From an uncultured Duncaniella sp. (GTDB taxonomy: Bacteria > Bacteroidota > Bacteroidia > Bacteroidales > Muribaculaceae): 24,786 nucleotides of DNA. The notes under the pieces were generated by a model that saw nothing but the letters and a program-made list of their open reading frames with translations, did no database searches and was not told where the DNA came from. The translations under genes and the position numbers were made by a program. Where the stretch lies: positions 1 through 24,786 of the forward strand of contig CAJURI010000038.1 of NCBI GenBank assembly GCA_910588795.1, written 5' to 3'. Shown here in pieces: positions 15,083 through 23,154 of this stretch. Within the stretch, counting starts at the first letter, position 1; each line of letters starts with the position of its first letter.

Positions 15083-15141
15083 TATTCCTTGTTTATGTGT
15101 TATGAATAATATAAACGGAAAGTTTCTTAGACGGAAATTTC

Positions 15142-15172
15142 TTGCAAAGTTAGTGAAATTTCCTTACTTTTG
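15142..15172 (+). promoter_or_regulatory. Promoter of nfo
   Basis: CTTG (15141-15144), 20-nt spacer and TACTTTTG (15165-15172) fit the Bacteroidota pattern. The predicted transcription start near 15179 leaves only about 5-14 nt before the start codon. Confidence 0.55.
15145..15152 (-). promoter_or_regulatory. -7 element of the hisS operon
   Basis: TAACTTTG on the minus strand matches TAnnTTTG. It lies inside the spacer of the divergent nfo promoter, so the two polymerases would compete. The nearest upstream TTTG is 23 nt away. Confidence 0.5.
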
Positions 15173-15192
15173 CATCAAAACTAATGTGTATA

Positions 15193-16035
15193 ATGAAATT
15201 TGTAGGAGCACATGTGTCGGTGAATAATGGAGTGAGCAACGCGCCGTTGAACGCACGTGCTATCGGAGCGAAGTCGTTTGCCCTGTTTACGCGCAATCCA
15301 TCCCGCTGGGTGTCGAAGGCCATAAGTGACAAAGAGGCCGAGGCGTTCAGGCGCAATTGTGACGAGTGTGGCTTTACTCCCGATGTGATCCTTCCACATG
15401 ACAGTTTTCTGATCAATCTCGGCAGCCCTGATGCTGACAAGCTTGAGAAGTCACGTGCGGCCTTCCTTGACGAGATGCACCGCTGCAGCCAGCTTGGTCT
15501 GACGATGCTCAATTTTCATCCGGGGAGCCATATGCGCGAGATCTCCGAGGATGCCTGTCTTGACCTTATAGCAGAATCGCTCAATATGATACTCGGGGAG
15601 ACTTCCGGAGTGAAGGCTGTGATAGAGAATACCGCCGGGCAGGGGAGCAATCTCGGATATACGTTCGAGCAGATAGCCAGGATAATAGACCGGGTGGAGG
15701 ACAAGTCGCGTGTAGGAGTGTGCATAGATACCTGTCATGCACATTCGGCCGGATATGACATGACCACTCCCGAGGCTTATGCCCGCACATGGGACGATTT
15801 TGACAGGACAATAGGTTTCGGTTATCTCTGTGGCATGCATATCAACGATACGGTCAAGGGGATTGGCTCGCATGTCGACAGGCATGCCCCAATAGGTCAG
15901 GGTGTCCTTGGCGAGGAGTTCTGGCGTATGCTCATGCAGGATCCGCGCATGGACGGCATCCCCCTTATCCTTGAGACTACCGACGAGTCACTGTGGCCGG
16001 ATGAGATACGTTATCTCAATTCGCTCGCAGACTGA
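15193..16035 (+). CDS. nfo: Endonuclease IV (AP endonuclease)
   Basis: A 280-residue DNA repair enzyme that cleaves the backbone 5' to abasic sites and removes 3' blocking groups using three zinc ions. Conserved ligand-bearing segments are all visible in order: FVGAHVSVNNG, ILPHDSFLINLGSP, LNFHPGSH, AVIENTAGQGSNLG, GVCIDTCHAHSAGYD, CGMHINDTVKGIGSHVDRHA and LILETTDE. An in-frame ATG at 15184 would add Met-Cys-Ile; 15193 is preferred because family members start with MK-(Y/F)-(I/V)-GAHVS. The gene is monocistronic and divergent from hisS, with interleaved promoters. Confidence 0.95.
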   Translation: MKFVGAHVSVNNGVSNAPLNARAIGAKSFALFTRNPSRWVSKAISDKEAEAFRRNCDECGFTPDVILPHDSFLINLGSPDADKLEKSRAAFLDEMHRCSQLGLTMLNFHPGSHMREISEDACLDLIAESLNMILGETSGVKAVIENTAGQGSNLGYTFEQIARIIDRVEDKSRVGVCIDTCHAHSAGYDMTTPEAYARTWDDFDRTIGFGYLCGMHINDTVKGIGSHVDRHAPIGQGVLGEEFWRMLMQDPRMDGIPLILETTDESLWPDEIRYLNSLAD

Positions 16036-16086
16036 GACACGGCGGCAAGGCTGAATATACTCTTCTCTTTTTCAAACGGTTCCCCT

Positions 16087-16105
16087 CCCCCCCCATATAT
16101 ATTTG
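16087..16105 (+). promoter_or_regulatory. Candidate promoter of the MFS gene with C8 tract
   Basis: TATATTTG (16098-16105) matches the -7 consensus. A run of eight C (16087-16094), preceded by CCCCT, sits 3 nt upstream, inside the expected -33/-7 spacer. No TTTG is found at the right distance. Length change of the C run would alter the spacer. Confidence 0.4.
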
Positions 16106-16173
16106 ATTTTTTCTTTCCATTTCCGGGGTAATAAATTATAAATGTCATACTTACTAAAAACTAAGATTTTATC

Positions 16174-17520
16174 ATGAGCAAAACCAAACCGGACCAGAGT
16201 TTCTGGAAACTCTGGAATCTAAGTTTCGGCTTCTTCGGGGTGCAGATCGCATATGCTCTCCAAAGTGCTAATATCACGCGAATATTTGCGACGATCGGGG
16301 CTGATCCACACTCTCTGAGCTATTTCTGGATACTTCCGCCTCTGATGGGGATCATAGTCCAGCCTATAGTCGGGGCCATGAGTGACCGCACATGGAACCG
16401 CCTCGGGCGCAGGCTCCCTTATCTTGTGATAGGGGCTGCGATAGCTGTCATAGTGATGTGTCTGCTGCCTAATGCGGGTAGTCTGGGGCTGACGATAAGC
16501 GGGGCCATGGTGTTCGGGTTTATTGCCCTGATGTTTCTTGACACGTCGATCAATATGGCTATGCAGCCGTTCAAGATGCTTGTGGGGGACCAGGTCAATG
16601 AAAAACAGAAGGGGCTCGCGTATTCCATACAGAGTTTTCTGTGCAATGCCGGCAGCCTCATGGGCTATCTTGCACCGATAACTCTGACCGCCATAGGTAT
16701 AAGCAATCTTGCGCCGGAGGGACAGGTGCCTCAGAGTGTGACATATTCATTCTATATAGGAGCGGCGGTGCTGGTGCTCTGTGTCGTCTACAGCTTTGCC
16801 TTCATACGTGAGATGCCGCCCAAGGAGTATGCCGAGTATCATGGCATCACCAAGGAGCAGGAGACAGAGAAGGCCGGAATGGTATCGCTTCTCCGTCATG
16901 CGCCGCGGACGTTCTGGACTGTAGGCCTCGTGCAGTTCTTCTGCTGGGCTGCATTCCTGTATATGTGGACCTATACCAACGGAGCTATTGCCGATACTGT
17001 GTGGGGGACAACCGACACCAAGTCGGCCGCCTATCAGACTGCCGGGAACTGGGTAGGAGTGCTGTTTGCGGTCCAGGCCGTTGGCTCCGTGATATGGGCT
17101 GTGGCCATACCGATGTTCAAGAGCCATAAGATGGTCTATGCTCTCAGTCTTGTGCTCGGAGGTGTGGGCTTTATCTCCACACTTTTCATCACAAGCCAGT
17201 ATGTGCTTTTCTTCTCTTATCTTCTCATCGGGTGTGCGTGGGCCGCTATGCTTGCGATGCCTTTTACGATACTAACCAATTCGCTTTCGGGAAAGAACAT
17301 GGGCACTTATCTGGGCCTGTTCAACGGGACAATCTGTGTCCCGCAGATCTGTGCCGCCGCTCTCGGCGGTGTCATACTGCCGCTGTTTGGCGGACGTCAG
17401 GTGAATATGCTTGTGCTTGCCGGGGTGATGCTTCTGATAGGGGCAGTGTGTGTGGGCTTCATTAAAGAGACATATGCTGAATCACGTGCTGTGGATAAAA
17501 CTCTCAGCGAGGAGATATAA
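16174..17520 (+). CDS. MFS sugar transporter (GPH/SLC45-like)
   Basis: A 448-residue inner-membrane protein with about 12 hydrophobic segments, the usual MFS count. The loop after TM2 reads GAMSDRTWNRLGRRLPYL, the D-R-x3-R-x-GRR form typical of glycoside/cation symporters of the SLC45/sucrose group. The first helix WNLSFGFFGVQIAYALQSAN and the late GKNMGTYLGLFNGTICVPQI also match that group. It probably imports a disaccharide or oligosaccharide with protons; the sugar is not determined. It stands alone, without an adjacent glycoside hydrolase. A poly-C tract lies in its candidate promoter, and its stop codon abuts the inverted-repeat element at 17521, which supplies a terminator. Confidence 0.85.
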   Translation: MSKTKPDQSFWKLWNLSFGFFGVQIAYALQSANITRIFATIGADPHSLSYFWILPPLMGIIVQPIVGAMSDRTWNRLGRRLPYLVIGAAIAVIVMCLLPNAGSLGLTISGAMVFGFIALMFLDTSINMAMQPFKMLVGDQVNEKQKGLAYSIQSFLCNAGSLMGYLAPITLTAIGISNLAPEGQVPQSVTYSFYIGAAVLVLCVVYSFAFIREMPPKEYAEYHGITKEQETEKAGMVSLLRHAPRTFWTVGLVQFFCWAAFLYMWTYTNGAIADTVWGTTDTKSAAYQTAGNWVGVLFAVQAVGSVIWAVAIPMFKSHKMVYALSLVLGGVGFISTLFITSQYVLFFSYLLIGCAWAAMLAMPFTILTNSLSGKNMGTYLGLFNGTICVPQICAAALGGVILPLFGGRQVNMLVLAGVMLLIGAVCVGFIKETYAESRAVDKTLSEEI

Positions 17521-17713
17521 GAGGTCGTTTAATAACAAATGTGAAAAGCGGAGTCCATTCTCTTGAGGTGGATTTCGGAATGAATCGAAGGAGCAATGCC
17601 GCAGCATTGCCTCCCATATGTACAGGAGAACAGTGTGCCGGACTGACAGCATGCTGTTCTCTTTTTTTAGCGAACTCTTAGAGGTTGTTATTAAACAAGC
17701 TCTAAATGACCTC
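17521..17713. repeat. Small element bounded by imperfect inverted repeats (MITE-like)
   Basis: The left end GAGGTC-GTTTAATAACAA (17521-17538) reappears inverted at the right end as TTGTTATTAAAC (17685-17696), then an 11-nt insert, then GACCTC (17708-17713). Both blocks match perfectly; only the 11-nt insert differs. The element begins right after the MFS stop codon and contains the hairpin GGAGCAATGC/GCATTGCCTCC and the T7 terminator. Its right part also folds as TTAGAG-G-TTGTT-ATTA-AACAA-G-CTCTAA (17678-17705). No transposase is encoded. It could be a MITE or IS remnant; target-site duplication is not evident. Confidence 0.4.
17626..17669 (+). terminator. Intrinsic terminator of the MFS gene
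   Basis: GAGAACAGTGTGC (17626-17638) pairs with GCATGCTGTTCTC (17649-17661): 13 bp with two wobbles, 10-nt loop, followed by a run of seven to eight T. It is the strongest classical terminator of the window, about 105 nt past the MFS stop. Confidence 0.85.
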
Positions 17714-17835
17714 CTGATTTTTATCCATGGGATGAATTCCGGATATCGTGGCGTGTCAAAAAAACTTTTTTGCGGATATGGTTTCTTTGTCCATGCTTTT
17801 TTTTACCTTTGTGGAACCTTAGATTAGCACCTTAG
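17714..17835. other. Upstream region of the flippase-like gene
   Basis: With the MITE-like segment this makes a gene-free stretch of about 315 bp. It holds an inverted A/T run (CAAAAAAA-C-TTTTTTG, 17757-17772) and a -7 element TACCTTTG (17804-17811) about 24 nt before the start codon at 17836. A correctly spaced -33 element is not clear. Confidence 0.5.
17804..17811 (+). promoter_or_regulatory. -7 element of the flippase/NfeD operon
   Basis: TACCTTTG matches the Bacteroidota -7 consensus exactly and lies 24 nt before the ATG at 17836. Confidence 0.5.
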
Positions 17836-18912
17836 ATGAAACCTGAGTCAGATATAGCCCGTGTTTCCGAGCGTAAAAGCCTTATTGGGCTTGCATGGAA
17901 AATATTTCTGCCTGTAGCCATAGGGCTTGGGGTGGTTGTGTGGCTGTTCCGCAGGGAGTTTGATGCGTCAGTGTGGGATTCGGTGCGCTTTACTCCGTCG
18001 GTCGCTTTGGGGATATTCCTTGCGTGTGTCTTTATGCTCGGAAGGGATTTTGGCCTGAGCTGGCGGTTCAGGGTGCTTACCGACAGGGATCTGTCATGGG
18101 TCAAGGCCATAAAAGTGAGTTATCTGTGTGAATTTACTTCCTGTGTGACTCCATCGGCCGTGGGCGGGAGTGCCTTGAGCATGGTGTATATGCACCGTGA
18201 GGGTATAGGCTTCGGGCGTGCTACGACCATAACAATGAGCACGCTGTTTCTGGACGAACTGTTTTTTGTAGTGTTCCTGCCTGTGGTGATGATGATAGTG
18301 CCTTATGGACAGCTGTTCGGATTTGACCGCAATTCGTTTGCATTGGGGCTTCGGGCTGTGTTCTGGGTTATATATATAGGCCTTACGTTGTGGACTTTGA
18401 TACTGTATGTCGGAATCTTCGTGAAGCCACATGCGATACGATATGGAATCCGCCGTATATTCAGGCTGAGGTGGCTGCGGCGTTGGAGCGGCAAGGCCGA
18501 TGAGCTTGGAATGAATATGGAGCAGACGGGACGTGATCTAAGGCACCGGCCACTGAAGTGGTGGCTTCAGGCTTTTGCGGCCACAGCGTTTTCGTGGATG
18601 TCGAGGTTCCTTGTGGTGTGTGCGCTGTTTCTCGGTTTTGCTCCCGGGGCAGACCAGCTTATGGTCTTTGCGCGTCAGTTTGTGGTGTGGGTCATCCTTA
18701 TAGTCACACCTACCCCAGGAGGGGCCGGTGTGAGCGAGTGGCTGTTTACCACTTATTATGGGGACCTTATATCGGGGGAAGGAATGGCACTTGTCCTCGC
18801 GCTGTTCTGGCGTATCATAAGCTATTATTCCTATCTTATGGTCGGAGCCTGCATACTTCCGGCATGGATAAGACAGGGATTCCGTAACCGGAGAAACAAT
18901 AAGAACCAATAA
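17836..18912 (+). CDS. Flippase-like membrane protein (LPG synthase TM / UPF0104 family)
   Basis: A 358-residue integral membrane protein with about eight hydrophobic segments. KVSYLCEFTSCVTPSAVGGS followed by ALSMVYMHREG is the recognisable core of the lysylphosphatidylglycerol-synthase transmembrane family (PF03706), and ILIVTPTPGGAGVSEWLF is its second conserved re-entrant motif. Relatives include the flippase half of MprF and stand-alone YbhN/AglD-like proteins; no synthase domain is present here. A lipid or lipid-linked substrate is likely but undefined. It is the first gene of a tight operon: the nfeD-type gene begins 12 nt after the stop. Confidence 0.85.
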   Translation: MKPESDIARVSERKSLIGLAWKIFLPVAIGLGVVVWLFRREFDASVWDSVRFTPSVALGIFLACVFMLGRDFGLSWRFRVLTDRDLSWVKAIKVSYLCEFTSCVTPSAVGGSALSMVYMHREGIGFGRATTITMSTLFLDELFFVVFLPVVMMIVPYGQLFGFDRNSFALGLRAVFWVIYIGLTLWTLILYVGIFVKPHAIRYGIRRIFRLRWLRRWSGKADELGMNMEQTGRDLRHRPLKWWLQAFAATAFSWMSRFLVVCALFLGFAPGADQLMVFARQFVVWVILIVTPTPGGAGVSEWLFTTYYGDLISGEGMALVLALFWRIISYYSYLMVGACILPAWIRQGFRNRRNNKNQ

Positions 18913-18924
18913 CATAGACGCTAT

Positions 18925-20316
18925 ATGAGATATCTTCTGACACTTATAGTAGGATTGTGCACCCTTATCCAGGCAGCCGGAGAGGAGCTGCGGAGCGTAT
19001 ATATGCTTCGTCTTGATGACGAGATAGGGTCAAGCACATGGCGTTATACCCGCGAGGCTCTTGACGAGGCGCGCCGCGAGGGAGCCGATATGCTTCTTGT
19101 GCACCTCAACACATATGGCGGATCGGTTGTGCATGCCGATTCAATACGTACGGCCCTCATGCGTTTTCAGGGCCCTGTGGTGGCTTATGTGGACAACAAT
19201 GCAGCGTCGGCGGGAGCCCTTATAGCACTTGCCTGTGACTCGGTGTATATGCGCTCGGGGTCGTCCATGGGGGCCGCCACTGTTGTCAACGGGACTGACG
19301 GCGCGGCCATGCCGGACAAGTATCAGTCATATATGCGCGCCATGATGCGTGCAACTGCCGAGCGTCATGGCAAGACTGCAGATGAGGATTCGGTCATGAA
19401 GTGGCGTCGCGATCCGGTCATAGCCGAGGCCATGGTGGATCCGCGTGTCGAGGTGGCCGGGCTGATCGATTCGACGAGAGTGCTTACTTTTACTGCCGAG
19501 GAGGCTGTGAAGTGGGGATATGCCGATGGCAAAGCGGACTCGGTGGAGGATGTGCTCTCAGCATTGGGCTATAGGTCAGGGGGGTATTCTATCATAGAGT
19601 ATCAGCCTACCTGGATGGATCATCTGATAGGTTTTCTGACCAATCCGGCAGTGCAGGCTTTCCTGATAATGGTGATTGTCGGCGGCATATATATGGAGAT
19701 GCATTCACCCGGAGTGGGCTTCCCTTCGGCCGCTGCAATCATAGCGGCGTGCCTTTATTTCCTGCCGATATATATCACGGGGATCGCAAGCAGCTGGATA
19801 ATCCTTCTTTTTGTGGCCGGATTCATTCTTGTGGTGCTTGAGATGTTCGTAGTCCCGGGCTTCGGCATTACGGGTATTTCAGGCATAGTCTGTGTGAGTC
19901 TTGCCTTGGTGTTCGGACTGATCGAGAATTATACATTCAGCATCACATATGCGAGTGTGTCGTCTCTGTGGCTTTCACTCGGGATATTCTTTGCCGGACT
20001 TATTCTTGCCGTTGCCGCCATATGGTATCTGACTTCATCGCGGGGTCCGAAATGGGTGCGCCGGCACACAGATCTTATGACTGAACTTAGGAGCTCTGAC
20101 GGATTTATCGGGGTGGATATGCAGCCCGTGCGCTATGTGGGGCATGAAGGTGTCGCCGTGACCGATATGCGCCCGGCCGGAAAGGTCGATATCAGGGGGG
20201 AGCGGCTTGACGCCGTAGCGGTGACAGGATTTATACATGCAGGCACGCGTGTACGGGTCACGAAGTATGAGAATGCCCAAATATATGTCAAAGAGGCTTG
20301 TAGATCAGGATCATGA
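18925..20316 (+). CDS. NfeD-family membrane-bound serine protease
   Basis: A 463-residue protein. It has a signal peptide (YLLTLIVGLCTLIQAAG), an N-terminal ClpP/crotonase-fold protease domain (about 22-200), four or five membrane helices (about 230-375) and a C-terminal OB-fold NfeD domain (VGHEGVAVTDMRPAGKVDIR to YVKE). In the protease, LNTYGGSV resembles the oxyanion region, Ser95 in NNAASAGALIAL is the probable nucleophile and Lys132 in AMPDKYQSYMRAMM the probable base, as in the archaeal 1510 protease. NfeD proteins usually act with a flotillin/SPFH partner whose C-terminus they cleave; no SPFH gene is adjacent. Instead the last 4 nt (ATGA) overlap an unrecognised membrane-protein gene, suggesting a functional partner. 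Confidence 0.9.
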   Translation: MRYLLTLIVGLCTLIQAAGEELRSVYMLRLDDEIGSSTWRYTREALDEARREGADMLLVHLNTYGGSVVHADSIRTALMRFQGPVVAYVDNNAASAGALIALACDSVYMRSGSSMGAATVVNGTDGAAMPDKYQSYMRAMMRATAERHGKTADEDSVMKWRRDPVIAEAMVDPRVEVAGLIDSTRVLTFTAEEAVKWGYADGKADSVEDVLSALGYRSGGYSIIEYQPTWMDHLIGFLTNPAVQAFLIMVIVGGIYMEMHSPGVGFPSAAAIIAACLYFLPIYITGIASSWIILLFVAGFILVVLEMFVVPGFGITGISGIVCVSLALVFGLIENYTFSITYASVSSLWLSLGIFFAGLILAVAAIWYLTSSRGPKWVRRHTDLMTELRSSDGFIGVDMQPVRYVGHEGVAVTDMRPAGKVDIRGERLDAVAVTGFIHAGTRVRVTKYENAQIYVKEACRSGS

Positions 20317-21449
20317 AAGAAAAGACCGGTGAACAGTATCTGTTTGGATGGCAACATTCCACGTTGCTTATATTGTCGTTTGTAACCTCGGTGATTGCAG
20401 GCATTGTCTCAATAGTATGGGGCGAGTACTTGTGTGGATCCATAGTCAGCGTCCTTCTTGTGGCCATGGCCCTTGTGTCGTCGGTATATTGCTGGAGGAA
20501 GGAGAAAAGAAATCCGTTTGACATATCGGTGTTGCTGATCGTGATAGCGATAAGCGCACTGATCGCTATCGCGGTCCTGACAGGGCTGTTGCACGAGCCT
20601 TTAGGGGAGGGTCTGGAATATGCATATCTTGACAAGTGGGACTGGATAGCTCTGATTGTAGCCATATCTTCGCTCGCGTTTGCGGGGAGTACGTGGCATT
20701 CACAGTATCAGACGGAACGCAACACCATGCGTATCACTCCGGAGAGCCAGAAGGATCTTCTCATAGACTATGTGCGTCATTTTTATGCCAATCTTATAAT
20801 AATCTGTGCGTTGGAGGCGAGAATGGACAAGCGGTATGATCTGTACTATCCGTCGGAGGAGCACTTGCTCAAGCTGCGTGTGGATGTCGATTCGCTTCAT
20901 CCGGCAGCATTCTTCAACCATTCGGAGAAGTACAAGAGCATACACAGACTCAAATTTCTCATGCGCAACTTCAATATGGAGCTTGAGGTCATAGCCAGGC
21001 ATCTCTCGGACAAGAATGTGCACGAAGCGGCCAAGGAGCGGGATTTTGCGACGCTAAGATTCAAGATGGCGTTGCTGAGCAACAGTGTTGCCAAGACTGT
21101 CAAGGAGCTTTTCGGAGAGACCGATGAGGAGATCGCAGAGCAGATACGCAAGCATGTCGACAAGGCGGCTCTTGAGCGCAACCAGAAGGGTGGAGAGGAT
21201 GTGCCTCTGATGAAGAAGGCCGATAAGGAATTTGACTCGGGGATGGCGTATTATTATGCCTATGACAGCAAATCGGAGAAGCAGGATCTGCTTATAAAGA
21301 CACTTTTCCCGAAGGGTGAGGAGAAGGATATCGAGAAATTTCTGCGCAGACTCAACCAGAATATATATACCGAAGTGTATGGATACAATGATTCCAACGG
21401 CCGGAAGATATTCCTGATTCCGTTTGACAAGAATACACCTATACCATAG
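20313..21449 (+). CDS. Unrecognised four-TM protein with long helical soluble domain
   Basis: A 378-residue protein I do not recognise. Four hydrophobic segments lie at about 16-36, 40-60, 70-92 and 109-127, with short loops. The remaining 250 residues are soluble, charged and mainly helical (TPESQKDLLIDYVRHFYANL, then KFLMRNFNMELEVIARHL and EEKDIEKFLRRLNQNIYTEV). With an even number of helices the large domain should be cytosolic, with a Lys/Glu-rich stretch at about 285-310. No catalytic motif is evident. Its ATG overlaps the stop of the NfeD gene by 4 nt, so it is translationally coupled and may be a substrate or partner of that protease, or take the place of a flotillin. It ends just before a strong terminator hairpin. 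Confidence 0.8.
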   Translation: MKEKTGEQYLFGWQHSTLLILSFVTSVIAGIVSIVWGEYLCGSIVSVLLVAMALVSSVYCWRKEKRNPFDISVLLIVIAISALIAIAVLTGLLHEPLGEGLEYAYLDKWDWIALIVAISSLAFAGSTWHSQYQTERNTMRITPESQKDLLIDYVRHFYANLIIICALEARMDKRYDLYYPSEEHLLKLRVDVDSLHPAAFFNHSEKYKSIHRLKFLMRNFNMELEVIARHLSDKNVHEAAKERDFATLRFKMALLSNSVAKTVKELFGETDEEIAEQIRKHVDKAALERNQKGGEDVPLMKKADKEFDSGMAYYYAYDSKSEKQDLLIKTLFPKGEEKDIEKFLRRLNQNIYTEVYGYNDSNGRKIFLIPFDKNTPIP

Positions 21450-21504
21450 TTCCAAGCATAGGGACTGTTTTCATAACCAGCGACGCAATTACGGTAAACA
21501 CATA

Positions 21505-21552
21505 AACACATTCCCTGCATTTCTGAATTATCGGAAATGCAGGGAATGTGTT
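21505..21552. terminator. Bidirectional terminator hairpin between convergent genes
   Basis: A perfect 19-bp stem pairs 21505-21523 (AACACATTCCCTGCATTTC) with 21534-21552 around a 10-nt loop. It lies 56 nt after the four-TM gene and 27 nt after the FAD dehydrogenase stop on the other strand. No long T run follows on either side. Confidence 0.7.
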
Positions 21553-21578
21553 CTTGCATGCGTGTTTGCCGGGATGAG

Positions 21579-23144
21579 TTAGCTGAACGCCGCAGCCAGA
21601 GCCTCGGCCGCTCTGTCGCCGTCGATGGCTGCGGATACTATGCCTCCGGCATATCCGGCACCTTCACCGCACGGATACAGTCCGCGGAAAGCGATGTGGG
21701 AAAGAGTCTCGCTGTCACGCGGTATTCTTACCGGTGACGATGTGCGTGTCTCGGCACCTATCAGGACGGCTTCGTGAGATAGGAATCCCCGGTTCTTTCT
21801 GTCGAAATCCTTGAAGCCTTCCTGCAGACGGCGGGCAATGCCTTTGGGGAGTAGCCTGTCGATGCGCGCAGGGTGTATGCCGGGGGGATAGGATGTGGAT
21901 GGAAGGTCGGAGGAAGGGCGGGAGTTTACGAAATCGTCCATTCTCTGTGCAGGCGCGTTCTGCGTGTGTCCGGCTTCTTCCCAGAAAGCTCTTTCTATCC
22001 TTTCCTGCATGTGCATCATCTTGAGAGTGGTCTCCTCGGGTGTCTCTCCGTCGGGTATGTCTTCGGGAAGAATCTCCACTACCATTCCAGAGTTGGCCCA
22101 TCGTGTCCCTCGGCTGGCGGGAGACATGCCGTTGACCACAAGCTGTCCGTCGGCACTTGCGGCCGGGATTATGAAGCCGCCGGGACACATGCAGAATGAA
22201 TATACGCCTCGACCGTCAACCCGTGTCAGCATGGTGTACTCTGCTGCGGGGAGGTATTTTCCACGGCCGTCGCGCGAGTGGTACCTGAGTTGATCGATTA
22301 GGAGCTGGGGATGTTCCAGCCTTACGCCTATGGCAAGTCCTTTAGGCTCCATGGTTATGTCCTGATCCAGCAGCATCCTGTAGACATCGCGGGCTGAGTG
22401 ACCTGTGGCAAGTATCACAGGCCCGTGAAACTCTTCTCCTTCGGTAGTCCTGACGCCTTTGACTTCATTGTCTTCAATTATAAGACCGGTGACACGTGTG
22501 CCGAAATGCACTTCGCCACCGCAATCGATTATTGTGTTGCGGATGGCCTTGATCACAGCGGGGAGACGGTCGGTGCCTATGTGGGGATGGGCGTCCACGA
22601 GTATGTCCTCGGATGCTCCGTGCTGGGCGAATATGTTGAGGATCTTGTCGACAGGTCCGCGTTTTTTGCTTCTCGTGTAGAGTTTGCCGTCGGAATACGC
22701 GCCGGCTCCACCTTCGCCGAAGCAGTAGTTGGAGTCGGGGTCAACGGTGTTTTCGCGAGATATCCCGGCCAAATCCTTGCGTCTGGAATCAACATCCTTG
22801 CCTCGTTCGATCAGGACAGGGCGTATGCCAAGTTCAATGAGCCGCAGGGCAGCGAACAGTCCGGCGGGACCGGCTCCAACCACTATGGCGGTGCGGTCGC
22901 CGTCCACCGGTTTGTAGCTGACAGGGGATATCAGGGATGTGTCCACGGGTGTCTCATCTATCCAGAGGCGTACAGAGAGGTTGACCATGACGCGGCGTTG
23001 TCGGGCGTCAATTGACCGGCGTATTATTCTCAACTGTTTTATTCTGTTGGCGTCGATTCTCATATGGGTGGACGCGGCTGCTTTAAGCAGCATTTCCTCT
23101 GCGGCTGTGCGCGGGTCCACCCGCAGTTCTATAGTTTCTTGCAT
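21579..23144 (-). CDS. FAD-dependent dehydrogenase (COG2509-type NAD(P)/FAD oxidoreductase)
   Basis: A 521-residue cytosolic flavoprotein. After an N-terminal domain of about 80 residues (QETIELRVDPRTAAEEMLLK) comes the Rossmann dinucleotide motif IVVGAGPAGLFAAL (GxGxxG at 90-95) with Glu113 for the ribose. YCFGEGGAGAYSDGKLYTRS and PVILATGHSARDVY are hallmarks of this uncharacterised dehydrogenase group, and the C-terminal GLYPCGEGAGYAGGIVSAAI binds the FAD pyrophosphate. The substrate is unknown. The start at 23144 lies 10 nt after the stop of the MATE gene, so the pair is an operon. No disruption is seen. Confidence 0.88.
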   Translation of the reverse strand: MQETIELRVDPRTAAEEMLLKAAASTHMRIDANRIKQLRIIRRSIDARQRRVMVNLSVRLWIDETPVDTSLISPVSYKPVDGDRTAIVVGAGPAGLFAALRLIELGIRPVLIERGKDVDSRRKDLAGISRENTVDPDSNYCFGEGGAGAYSDGKLYTRSKKRGPVDKILNIFAQHGASEDILVDAHPHIGTDRLPAVIKAIRNTIIDCGGEVHFGTRVTGLIIEDNEVKGVRTTEGEEFHGPVILATGHSARDVYRMLLDQDITMEPKGLAIGVRLEHPQLLIDQLRYHSRDGRGKYLPAAEYTMLTRVDGRGVYSFCMCPGGFIIPAASADGQLVVNGMSPASRGTRWANSGMVVEILPEDIPDGETPEETTLKMMHMQERIERAFWEEAGHTQNAPAQRMDDFVNSRPSSDLPSTSYPPGIHPARIDRLLPKGIARRLQEGFKDFDRKNRGFLSHEAVLIGAETRTSSPVRIPRDSETLSHIAFRGLYPCGEGAGYAGGIVSAAIDGDRAAEALAAAFS

Positions 23145-23154
23145 AAAGTGCTCT

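Noticed and set aside
17618..17827. Small 69-codon plus-strand frame between the MFS and flippase genes
   Set aside because: It spans the T7 terminator and the inverted-repeat end; its Phe/Leu-rich translation is explained by T runs.
22398..23015. 205-codon plus-strand frame opposite the FAD dehydrogenase
   Set aside because: Antisense to strongly conserved flavoprotein motifs and without family features or a ribosome-binding site.
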